This document shows positions 42,727 through 50,173 of a stretch of DNA of 64,000 nt, piece after piece. How positions within the stretch are numbered: the stretch's first letter is position 1; every line of letters begins with the position of its first letter. The notes under the pieces are model-generated. The model did no database searches. It was not told where the DNA came from and saw nothing but the letters and a program-made list of their open reading frames with translations. Source of the stretch: UBA8828 sp964510855 (lineage in GTDB: Bacteria; Verrucomicrobiota; Verrucomicrobiia; Opitutales; UBA953); the NCBI GenBank assembly GCA_964510855.1, contig CAZEDB010000008.1, forward strand, positions 1-64,000. Direction: 5' to 3'. A program made the position numbers and the translations under genes.

Positions 42727-43160
42727 ACCCTACCGAATCTAATTCTGGGCCTACCTATGCGGGGCGAATGAAATCTAAAGGAGGGTTTGATCGTGTGACC
42801 CGTGCTTTCGGCTATACCTGGGAAGGTCTTAAAGCAGCTTATCATTACGAGCATGCTTTCCGACAAGAGGTCTGGGCATTGGCTCCCTTTGCGATCGCAG
42901 CCTGGGTGTTGCCGCACCTTGCCATCTGGGTTCGTGCGCTCCTCTTCGGCTCCCTCTTGCTCGTTCTAATTGTTGAGCTCATCAATTCCGCCATCGAGGC
43001 CAATACCGACCATATCTCGCTCGATCGCCATCCCTTAGCCAAGCGCGCCAAGGATATGGGTTCGGCGGCGGTTTTTCTGGCCTTCGTCAACGCCGGCCTA
43101 ATTTGGACCTGCTCACTTATCAGCGCCTACGGTAGTAAGCTCTGGAGTTGGTTAATATAA
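42723..43160 (+). CDS. dgkA: Diacylglycerol kinase DgkA
   Basis: 145 residues, three membrane segments after a 35-residue hydrophilic N-terminus. Y-E-H-A-F-R-Q-E near residue 40 and V-E-L-I-N-S-A-I-E-A-N-T-D near 80 hold the conserved Glu/Asn residues of prokaryotic diacylglycerol or undecaprenol kinases. ATGA overlap with parA. Confidence 0.9.
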   Translation: MNPTESNSGPTYAGRMKSKGGFDRVTRAFGYTWEGLKAAYHYEHAFRQEVWALAPFAIAAWVLPHLAIWVRALLFGSLLLVLIVELINSAIEANTDHISLDRHPLAKRAKDMGSAAVFLAFVNAGLIWTCSLISAYGSKLWSWLI

Positions 43161-43190
43161 ATTTCCCTTTCATCTTTTAACTCCAACCCC

Positions 43191-44273
43191 ATGTCTCGCC
43201 CCATCACGCTCTTCACTGGTCAGTGGGCTGATATTCCGCTCAAGGAACTTCTGCCTAAAGTAAAAGCCATGGGCTATGATGGCGTCGAACTCGCCTGCTG
43301 GGGCGACCACTTCGATGTGCGCCGCGCCGTCCAAGAAAAAGGCTATGTACAGTCGATTTGGGAACTTTTAACCGCCAACAACCTCGGCTGTTGGGCGATC
43401 TCGGCTCACCTTGTGGGTCAAGCTACTTGCGATCGTATTGACGAACGTCACCAAGCTATTTTGCCCGCGCATGTTTGGGGCGATGGTAACCCCGCAGGCG
43501 TTAATCAGCGTGCGTGCGAAGAAATGGCTCTGACGGCTCAGGCCGCCCGACTCTTTGCTGATGCCGGAACCGCTGCGATGGCGAGTCGCGCTAAGGGCTC
43601 AGGTAAAGTCGTCGTCAATGGCTTTACCGGTTCACCGATTTGGCATGCGCTCTACGCTTTCCCACCTACCAGCCAAGAGTATATCCAAGCCGGCTTCGAC
43701 GATTTTGCCCGTCGCTGGAAGCCTATCCTTCAGGCCTTCGACCAGCATAAGGTAAATTTTGCCCTCGAGGTTCACCCGACAGAGATTGCCTTCGATATCG
43801 CCTCGACCCACCGCGCCCTCGCGGCTGTCGGCCATCATGCTCGCTTTGGTTTTAACTACGACCCAAGTCACCTCGCCTACCAAGGCGTCGACTACGTCCG
43901 CTTCATTCGTGAATTCGGTGAGCGTATTCACCATGCCCACATGAAGGATGTTTGGTGGGGCAAGGGCGATGGCACTGTAGGCGTCTTCGGGGGCCATACC
44001 GCCTTTGGCGACCCTCGTCGCTTCTGGGAGTTCCGCTCCGTTGGCCGGGGTGATGTAGATTTCGAACGCGTCATCGTTGCCCTTAATGATGTGGGCTATC
44101 GTGGCCCCCTCTCGGTTGAGTGGGAAGACGGTCGTATGGATCGCTTCCATGGCGCCACCGAGTCCTGTGCTTTTGTTCGTCGCCTCGAATTCCCCGTTAA
44201 CTCCGTCGCCTTTGATGCCGCTTTTGACCAAGCGAAGCAGGGGAAGGGGAAGGAGAAGGGTAAGGGAAATTAA
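43191..44273 (+). CDS. Sugar phosphate isomerase/epimerase-like TIM-barrel protein
   Basis: 360 residues. The xylose-isomerase-like barrel shows its metal and substrate sites: A-L-E-V-H-P-T-E, F-N-Y-D-P-S-H-L, H-A-H-M-K-D and S-V-E-W-E-D. Substrate unknown; neighbours of this type often act on inositol or rare sugars. The C-terminal residues K-Q-G-K-G-K-E-K-G-K-G-N are encoded by a GGGAAGGGGAAGG tract that merges into the repeat array, so the end of the protein may be recent. Confidence 0.82.
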   Translation: MSRPITLFTGQWADIPLKELLPKVKAMGYDGVELACWGDHFDVRRAVQEKGYVQSIWELLTANNLGCWAISAHLVGQATCDRIDERHQAILPAHVWGDGNPAGVNQRACEEMALTAQAARLFADAGTAAMASRAKGSGKVVVNGFTGSPIWHALYAFPPTSQEYIQAGFDDFARRWKPILQAFDQHKVNFALEVHPTEIAFDIASTHRALAAVGHHARFGFNYDPSHLAYQGVDYVRFIREFGERIHHAHMKDVWWGKGDGTVGVFGGHTAFGDPRRFWEFRSVGRGDVDFERVIVALNDVGYRGPLSVEWEDGRMDRFHGATESCAFVRRLEFPVNSVAFDAAFDQAKQGKGKEKGKGN

Positions 44274-44561
44274 AAATTAAGAATTAAAAATTAAAACGAA
44301 GAACGAAAAACGAAGAACGAAAGAGTAGAAAGTAGAAGGTAAAAGGTAGAAAGAAAACGCGAGCTACCTGAAACGAAGAACGAAAAACGAAGAACGAAAA
44401 CTTAACCGCAAAATAATCCCCAATCTCTAATCCTCCTTAATTTCTCTCCCTTCTACCTTTTACTTTCTACCTTTTACTATCGCCCCCCTTTTTCACCTTT
44501 TTTAATTCTTAATTTTAATCCCTTCTACCTTTTACTTTCTACCTTCTATCATCTCCCTCCC
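44274..44561 (+). repeat. Purine-then-pyrimidine repeat array
   Basis: First half purine-rich: ATTAAAAATTAAG units, CGAAGAACGAAAAACG units (44297-44320), GTAGAAAGTAGAAGG units (44325-44352) and again CGAAGAACGAAAAA (44374-44398). Second half pyrimidine-rich: AATCTCTAATCC, TACCTTTTACTTTC (44450-44480), TTTAATTCTTAATTT (44498-44516) and TACCTTTTACTTTC (44524-44548), ending 13 bases before the next ATG. The two halves are largely each other's complement. Confidence 0.85.
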
Positions 44562-45644
44562 ATGACAACTAAAGTAGGCATTATTGGCGCTGGTGGCATG
44601 TTACAGTATCATGCCGCTGGTTTCCGTCAGGCTGGTGCAGAAATCGTCGCGCTCGCCGATCCTGCACCCGGTGCAGCCGCTAAGGCCGCCACGAAATGGT
44701 GCGTGCCCCATGCTTACGAATCGGTTGAGGCGATGTTGAGCGCGCAAAAGGACATGCAAGCGGTGAGTATTATTGTCCCCAATAAGTTTCACGCCCCCCT
44801 TGCTATCCAATGCTTAAACGCGGGTAAGCACGTCTTCTGCGAAAAGCCTCCAGCCCTTAGTGCTGAAGAGGTGCGCGGTATTCAGTCGGCCGCCAAGTCC
44901 TCGGGTAAAACCGTGATGTTTAATTTTAATAACCGGGCACGTCCCGAGTCGCGCGCGCTCAAGGCTTATATCGATGCCGGCGAAGTTGGGGTGATTAACT
45001 CTGCTCAAGCCAAGTGGATTCGTCGTACCGGCATTCCAGGTTTTGGCGGCTGGTTTACCACCAAAGAATTATCCGGAGGCGGACCGCTTATCGACCTCCT
45101 GCACATGGTTGACCTTGCCATGCACTTCATGGGCTACCCTGAGCCTGCGCATGTGCTCGGGCGCACCTTTAATGATTTTATTCAGGACAAATCTTTCAAG
45201 GGCCCTTGGGGGATTCCTGATAAGGTAGGTGGCACCACCGATGTTGAAAATGCCGCCCATGGCGTAGTGACGTTTAAGACCGGACAAATCCTCACCCTCC
45301 AAGTCTCCTGGGCTGAGATGATCAAACGCGAAGAAGTCTCCGTCACCTTCCAAGGGACAAAAGCTGGCGGTAAAGTTGAGCGCCTCTTTGGTCGCGATGG
45401 CCTGGATGAAACGGCAATCGATACCTGCGAGCTCTATGTGCAAGAACACGGTAACAGCGTGAACCGTACTTTAGTCACGCCTGCCTGCGAAGACATGGGT
45501 CGCTGCGCCGCCGCTGCTAATTTCATCGAGGCAATTGAGAAACGCGCAAAGCCGCTCAACACCCTTGATGAAGCCTTCCGCCTTATGCAGGTGATTGATG
45601 GTCTCTACGCTTCGGCCCGCACCGGTAAGCCAGTGTCGTTCTGA
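44562..45644 (+). CDS. Gfo/Idh/MocA-family oxidoreductase
   Basis: 360 residues. G-I-I-G-A-G-G-M-L-Q at the N-terminus binds NAD(P), V-F-C-E-K-P-P-A-L-S near residue 90 is the E-K-P motif, and G-G-P-L-I-D-L-L-H-M-V-D near 170 holds the catalytic His region. Sugar or inositol dehydrogenase by family; substrate not deducible. Its stop abuts that of the convergent tspO. Confidence 0.88.
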   Translation: MTTKVGIIGAGGMLQYHAAGFRQAGAEIVALADPAPGAAAKAATKWCVPHAYESVEAMLSAQKDMQAVSIIVPNKFHAPLAIQCLNAGKHVFCEKPPALSAEEVRGIQSAAKSSGKTVMFNFNNRARPESRALKAYIDAGEVGVINSAQAKWIRRTGIPGFGGWFTTKELSGGGPLIDLLHMVDLAMHFMGYPEPAHVLGRTFNDFIQDKSFKGPWGIPDKVGGTTDVENAAHGVVTFKTGQILTLQVSWAEMIKREEVSVTFQGTKAGGKVERLFGRDGLDETAIDTCELYVQEHGNSVNRTLVTPACEDMGRCAAAANFIEAIEKRAKPLNTLDEAFRLMQVIDGLYASARTGKPVSF

Positions 45645-46115
45645 TTAACGGTTCAGCCACCAAACCCCGGCATTGATGGTCGCGGCGTAAGTTACCCACA
45701 CTAAGTGAGGGGCTTGAAGCCATGCCGCGATGCGATCAAGTTTTGCCAAGGCGCGGATGAGTCCGACTAAAACAATTAAATATAGGGCAATATCGATTAA
45801 AGCTAAGTCGGGTCGGCGGATGCCGAAGAATAGATGCGACCAAGCGGCGTTAACTAGGAGTAAGCCCCAGAAGAGGGCCTTGGCTTCGCGTGCGCTATCG
45901 GCACGCCATACCCGCCAAAGGCTTACCGCTAGTAGGCCGTAGAGAACCGTCCAGACCGGACCAAACACCCAACTGGGCGGGGTGTGCGGCGGCTTAGCTA
46001 ACGTCGGGTACCAATCCTTGACGCTTTGTGCCGTCGCCCAGCCTCCTAAAGCTGCGACACTGTAACAAATGATGATAAGGCCAATTAAGTGCCACGCGCT
46101 ACCACGAGAATGCAT
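45645..46115 (-). CDS. tspO: TspO/MBR-family membrane protein
   Basis: 156 residues from the ATG of M-H-S-R-G-S-A-W-H; a longer frame back to 46232 only translates the repeat array. Five membrane segments; W-Y-P-T-L-A-K-P-P-H-T-P-P-S-W-V-F-G-P-V-W is shown here in pieces as the family signature W-Y-x-x-L-x-K-P-x-x-x-P-P and F-G-P-V-W. Binds tetrapyrroles or cholesterol-like ligands; role in stress signalling by family. Confidence 0.88.
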   Translation of the reverse strand: MHSRGSAWHLIGLIIICYSVAALGGWATAQSVKDWYPTLAKPPHTPPSWVFGPVWTVLYGLLAVSLWRVWRADSAREAKALFWGLLLVNAAWSHLFFGIRRPDLALIDIALYLIVLVGLIRALAKLDRIAAWLQAPHLVWVTYAATINAGVWWLNR

Positions 46116-47000
46116 GAATGAGGAGTATGGAGGTGGAAGGTAGAAGGTAGAAGGTAAAAAGTAGAAAGGAATAAACGAAGAACGAAAGGGTAGGGAGGTT
46201 GCTACGCAACCTCCGGGCCTAATTCTAATCACGCCAACCCGTTACAGCTGGTTAGCTGAACAGCTGGACAGCTGCCGATTACTGCGCGGGTTTGCTGCGA
46301 GCGGGAAAGCTGCGTGCTGGTTAGCTGATTAATTTTTTCGTCCCCTTTTACTTTTTACCTTCTACTTTCTACCTCTACCTCTGCCTCCCCCTTTTAATTT
46401 TTAATTTCCCAAGCTACATGCTGGTGAAGCTGGCAAGTGCTAGAAGAGCTGGAAAGGTAATTCCGCTTCCTGCTAACACCGCTAACACCGCTAATACTGA
46501 GATGCGAGATAAGGGATAAGAGATCGGAAGTTAATTTATCCCGCTAACGAGCTATAGAGCTAATGAGCTAATAGGCCCTCATCCCTCATCTCTAATCCCT
46601 AATCTCATCCCGCTAATACCGAGATGCGAGATAAGGGATAAGAGATCGGAAGTTAATTTATCCCGCTAACGGGCTATAGAGCTAATATCCCCGCAGCTAC
46701 CGCAGCTACCGCAGTTACCGCAGAAATTTCTAACGAGCCACTGAGCTAATGAGCCAACGAGCTAATTCTCCCTCATCCCTAGTCTCTAATCCCAATTCCC
46801 AGCTCTTCTAGCATTTCTAGCCTGTTAGCCAGCTAGCTAGTTAGCTATTAAGCTAATTAACTTTCGTTTTTCGTTTATTCTCTTCTACCTTCTACCTTCT
46901 ACTTTTTACCAACCCCTTTCCCTAATCCCTTATCCCTTATCCCTTATCCCTAATCTCTTATCTCTCCTCCCTAATCCCTAATCTCTCTTCCCCTCTCCCC
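46116..47000. repeat. Largest intergenic repeat array (885 bases)
   Basis: Modules in order: GTAGAAGG units (46134-46168), CGAAGAACG (46175-46187), GGAGGTTGC-TAC-GCAACCTCC palindrome (46194-46214), the 80-base repeat (46246-46325), TACTTTTTACC and TTAATTTTTAATT units (46341-46410), AGAAGAGCTGG (46430-46456), GCTAACACC 9-mers (46473-46497), a 66-base unit (46499-46564) repeated at 46621-46686, TAATCCC units, CCGCAGCTA 9-mers (46691-46720), GAGCTAAT 8-mers, CTTCTAGC units, CGTTTTTCG, TACCTTC units (46884-46912) and TTATCCC units (46920-46992). No gene is visible. Confidence 0.85.
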
Positions 47001-48248
47001 ATGTCCGACTCCTACATCCAACAACTTTTTGCCGAACGCATCGGTGGTGCCAACTACGGTAAATCCACGGCCATCTATAAGTTCGAAAAAATTAAACGCG
47101 CTAAGGCTGCAGCCCGGAAGGCTAAGCCCGATATCGCCTTGATTGACCTCGGGGTCGGCGAGCCCGACGAGATGGCCTTCCCTCAGGTTGTGCGTACCCT
47201 TCAGAGCGAAGCCGCTAAACCTGAAAATCGGGGTTATGCCGATAATGGTGGCGTCGACTTCAAGCACGCTGCTGCCCGTTACATGAAGTCGCTCTTCGGC
47301 GTCGAGGTTGATCCCGAAACTGAAGTCCTGCACTCCATCGGCTCTAAGTCCGCCCTCTCGATTCTCCCTGCCTGCTTAATTAACCCAGGCGACGTCGTGC
47401 TCATGACCACGCCCGGTTATCCCGTCTTTGGTACGCACGCTAAGTATTACGGCGGGGTGGTGCATAACCTCAAGCTCACCGCCGAAAATGGCTTCTTGCC
47501 CGATCTCAAAGCCATCCCTGCCGATGTTTTAGCTAAAGCAAAAGTGCTGGTACTCAATTACCCCAATAATCCCACCGGTGCTTGTGCGACGCGCGCCTTC
47601 TATACGGAGGTCGTCGCTTTTGCTAAGAAGCACGCGCTCGTGGTTATTCAAGATGCTGCTTACGGCTCGCTCCACTTCGGCGCCGAGCAACTTTCCCTGC
47701 TGCAAATTCCGGGGGCCAAGGATGTCGCGCTCGAGCTTCATTCGCTTTCCAAGAGCCACAACATGACAGGTTGGCGCATTGGTTTTGTGGCGGGCAACGC
47801 CTTGCTGGTTAAGGCGTATGGCGATGTAAAAGATAACTCTGATTCCGGACAGTTCTTAGGTATTCAAAAAGCAGGCGCTGCGGGTCTTGACGATGTTGCT
47901 ATCCCTCGCGCTATCGCGGCCAAGTATTCTCGCCGTATGGATTTACTCGTCGGCGTTTTAGCTAAGCTGGGCTTCCAAGTGCGTAAGCCTGGTGCGGGCT
48001 TCTTCCTCTACATGCCCGCGCCCAAGGCCGCCGCAGGTCCAGGAGGTGTCCGCCTCACTTTTGATTCGGGCGAAGCCTTCTCCCAATGGATGATTACCGA
48101 GCATCTCATTTCTACCGTACCCTGGGATGACTGTGGGGCCTTTGTGCGGTTCTCGGTCACCTTTGTTTCGGACCAAGGTGAAGCAGGCGAAGCTGCGGTG
48201 GTTGCTGAGGTTGCCCGCCGCCTTTCCCCCTGGAAATTCGAGTTCTAA
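47001..48248 (+). CDS. dapL: LL-diaminopimelate aminotransferase
   Basis: 415 residues. N-terminal Y-K-F-E-K-I-K-R-A-K, D-L-G-V-G-E-P-D, N-Y-P-N-N-P-T-G-A near residue 190, and S-L-S-K-S-H-N-M-T-G-W-R-I-G with the PLP Lys near 250 are characteristic. Converts tetrahydrodipicolinate directly to LL-diaminopimelate for lysine and peptidoglycan. DapL is the known route in Chlamydiae and Verrucomicrobia. The leader is pyrimidine-only with no ribosome-binding site. Confidence 0.93.
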   Translation: MSDSYIQQLFAERIGGANYGKSTAIYKFEKIKRAKAAARKAKPDIALIDLGVGEPDEMAFPQVVRTLQSEAAKPENRGYADNGGVDFKHAAARYMKSLFGVEVDPETEVLHSIGSKSALSILPACLINPGDVVLMTTPGYPVFGTHAKYYGGVVHNLKLTAENGFLPDLKAIPADVLAKAKVLVLNYPNNPTGACATRAFYTEVVAFAKKHALVVIQDAAYGSLHFGAEQLSLLQIPGAKDVALELHSLSKSHNMTGWRIGFVAGNALLVKAYGDVKDNSDSGQFLGIQKAGAAGLDDVAIPRAIAAKYSRRMDLLVGVLAKLGFQVRKPGAGFFLYMPAPKAAAGPGGVRLTFDSGEAFSQWMITEHLISTVPWDDCGAFVRFSVTFVSDQGEAGEAAVVAEVARRLSPWKFEF

Positions 48249-48274
48249 GCCTGGCGAGGCCCATTCTTGACACC

Positions 48275-48296
48275 CGGGGGAAAACCCCGTCTCTTC
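48275..48296 (+). terminator. Possible weak terminator of dapL
   Basis: CGGGG and CCCCG pair around a GAAAA loop, followed by TCTCTTC. The stem is short, and TTGACA just upstream could instead be a promoter element for tRNA-Phe. Confidence 0.4.
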
Positions 48297-48312
48297 ATTT
48301 CTAGTCTCTTTT

Positions 48313-48385
48313 GGCCGGATAGCTCAGTTGGTAGAGCAGGGGATTGAAAATCCCCGTGTCGTTGGTTCGATTCCGACTCCGGCCA
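48313..48385 (+). tRNA. tRNA-Phe (GAA)
   Basis: Acceptor GGCCGGA/TCCGGCC, D arm TAGCTCAGTTGG, anticodon stem GGGGA/TCCCC around TTGAAAA (anticodon GAA), T arm GGTTCGATTCC. Discriminator A; CCA not fully encoded. Confidence 0.95.
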
Positions 48386-48391
48386 CCTTTT

Positions 48392-48426
48392 CCGACCCTC
48401 CGCATTCCGGAGGGTCGGCTTCTTTT
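48392..48426 (+). terminator. Intrinsic terminator after tRNA-Phe
   Basis: CCGACCCTCCG and CGGAGGGTCGG make an 11-base-pair stem with a five-base loop, then CTTCTTTT. Confidence 0.88.
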
Positions 48427-48492
48427 AAGTGCTGATGAACCCCTGAAGTTCAATCCGCTTCCCCTCCGAGTCTTATCCGCCTTAATGGAACC

Positions 48493-49332
48493 ATGTTAAT
48501 TGCCCGTACTGTGACCGAGCTTCGCGCTGCCGTCGCTGCGCTCCGGGCGTCGGGTAAGAGCATTGGCTTTGTCCCTACCATGGGCTGCTTACACGAGGGG
48601 CATCTGGCCTTGGTCGATCAAGCCCGCCGCGAAGCCAAGGCTTGTGTGGTTTCAATCTTTGTTAACCCCACACAGTTTGGTCCTAAGGAAGACTTTGCCC
48701 AATACCCCCGTCCTTTTGCGGAGGACTGTCGTCTCTGCGAATCGCGCGGCGTGGATATCGTTTTTGCGCCTAACGCCGATTTTTACCCATCAGATCACTC
48801 CACTTGGGTTGAGGAATCAGAAGTCTCTCAAGGTCTTTGCGGTGCTTTTCGGCCCGGACATTTCCGCGGCGTCGCGACAGTTGTGCTCAAACTTTTTAAC
48901 GCCTGCGCGCCTGACATTGCTGTCTTCGGCGAAAAAGATTTTCAACAACTCGCCGTCATTCGTCGCATGGTGCGTGATTTAGATCTCCCTATTCGCATTA
49001 TTGGGGCGGCTACCTTGCGTGAGCCCGACGGCCTCGCCATGAGTTCGCGTAACCGTTATCTTAGCCCCGAGGAACGCCGGGCTGCGGCGGTGATTCCGCA
49101 GGCGCTCGCCGCCGCCCATGACTGTGCCCAGGCTGGCCGTCGTACCGCCCCCGAAATTTTAGCCGCTGCCTCAGCTGTTTTACAGCGCGAGCCGAGCCTA
49201 AAGCTCCAATACTTGGCGTTAGTTGATGCCGATTCCCTCCAGCCTCTGACTGAGTTACGACCAACCCGGAGTGTCCTTATACTGGCAGCCTATGTTGGGA
49301 CCACCCGGTTGATTGATAATCGCCGGCTCTGA
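48493..49332 (+). CDS. panC: Pantothenate synthetase
   Basis: 279 residues, the normal length. P-T-M-G-C-L-H-E-G-H near residue 28 is the HxGH nucleotide site; F-V-N-P-T-Q-F-G-P-K-E-D and F-G-E-K-D-F-Q-Q-L follow. S-S-R-N-R-Y-L near 180 is the second ATP loop (KMSKS-like). Joins pantoate and beta-alanine for CoA synthesis. Single gene here. Confidence 0.95.
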   Translation: MLIARTVTELRAAVAALRASGKSIGFVPTMGCLHEGHLALVDQARREAKACVVSIFVNPTQFGPKEDFAQYPRPFAEDCRLCESRGVDIVFAPNADFYPSDHSTWVEESEVSQGLCGAFRPGHFRGVATVVLKLFNACAPDIAVFGEKDFQQLAVIRRMVRDLDLPIRIIGAATLREPDGLAMSSRNRYLSPEERRAAAVIPQALAAAHDCAQAGRRTAPEILAAASAVLQREPSLKLQYLALVDADSLQPLTELRPTRSVLILAAYVGTTRLIDNRRL

Positions 49333-49335
49333 GGT

Positions 49336-50088
49336 CTAGCGACGAATCAGTTTCCAGTAGGTAAAGCGCTCGCCGTGTTCAATCGGCGGCGGCGGTGTTT
49401 TGTCGATGCCTGTGGCTATGAGTTCTACCCGACGGCGCTCGATATCGGTTTCGCTACCGCGCTTTTGGTTCATGGTCCATTCTGCACGCACCACGCCAAA
49501 GGGTGCTGCATCCGAGCGCCAGACCTCGCCTTCAATGACAGTGGTAATGATCCGCATGAGCGGAGGGTTAAGCGAAAGGTCGCCCCGCATGGTTTCACGT
49601 ACGCAATCCCATTTCTTACCTGAGCCATCTTTAACTCTACTTTTTTCCAGCGGGGTGTAGACCCAGTTGTCGCGCATCTCGACCAGTTTAACCACATCGC
49701 GTACATCTTCAGGGAACATGTACCAAGGCCCGCGCACAGGATCGGTAAAGAGAATTTCACGTGCTACGTGAATGAGACGCGCGGCTTTCTCCCGTGTCAT
49801 TTCACGAGGAATCAGAAAACTTAAGCGCCCTTTATTTTTTGAACCCAACCATTTCACGGGTGAAATCTCTAACCAAATCATCGGAATGCCTTCGACGATG
49901 GTGCCATCGCGACTGCTAACCCGGATTTCCTCTGTCTTCTCTGCACCGTCGGCTTCAATGCTTACGATACGATAAGTCGACCAACTGCCATCAACGGGTG
50001 TGCGCTGGGCAAAGATTTCCCATTGCGCCTGAAGGGGTGCAGCCAGAGCAATCAGGCAAATGCCGAGATTGAAGAGGTACCGCTGCAT
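49336..50088 (-). CDS. Hypothetical exported protein
   Basis: 250 residues with a signal peptide (M-Q-R-Y-L-F-N-L-G-I-C-L-I-A-L-A-A-P-L-Q-A). The body is beta-rich with P-L-x-K-S-R-V-K-D-G and a C-terminal P-P-P-P-I-E-H-G-E-R-F-T-Y-W. No family recognised. Divergent from cimA and convergent with panC. A reading frame antisense to part of cimA nearby is a shadow. Confidence 0.6.
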   Translation of the reverse strand: MQRYLFNLGICLIALAAPLQAQWEIFAQRTPVDGSWSTYRIVSIEADGAEKTEEIRVSSRDGTIVEGIPMIWLEISPVKWLGSKNKGRLSFLIPREMTREKAARLIHVAREILFTDPVRGPWYMFPEDVRDVVKLVEMRDNWVYTPLEKSRVKDGSGKKWDCVRETMRGDLSLNPPLMRIITTVIEGEVWRSDAAPFGVVRAEWTMNQKRGSETDIERRRVELIATGIDKTPPPPIEHGERFTYWKLIRR

Positions 50089-50173
50089 GGGCCTATTCCA
50101 TGCTCAAATTGGGGGTGAGCAAGCCGCATCCCGCTTGCCCTAGGGGGTCCGTCCGTCCTAGGTTGTCCCTTCC

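Noticed and set aside
46116..46232. N-terminal extension of tspO back to 46232
   Set aside because: The extension only translates TACCTTC-type repeats; the family N-terminus fits the ATG at 46115.
46499..46700. CRISPR array
   Set aside because: Repeat units are 7-9 bases or one 66-base tandem copy, with no unique spacers of equal length and no cas genes.
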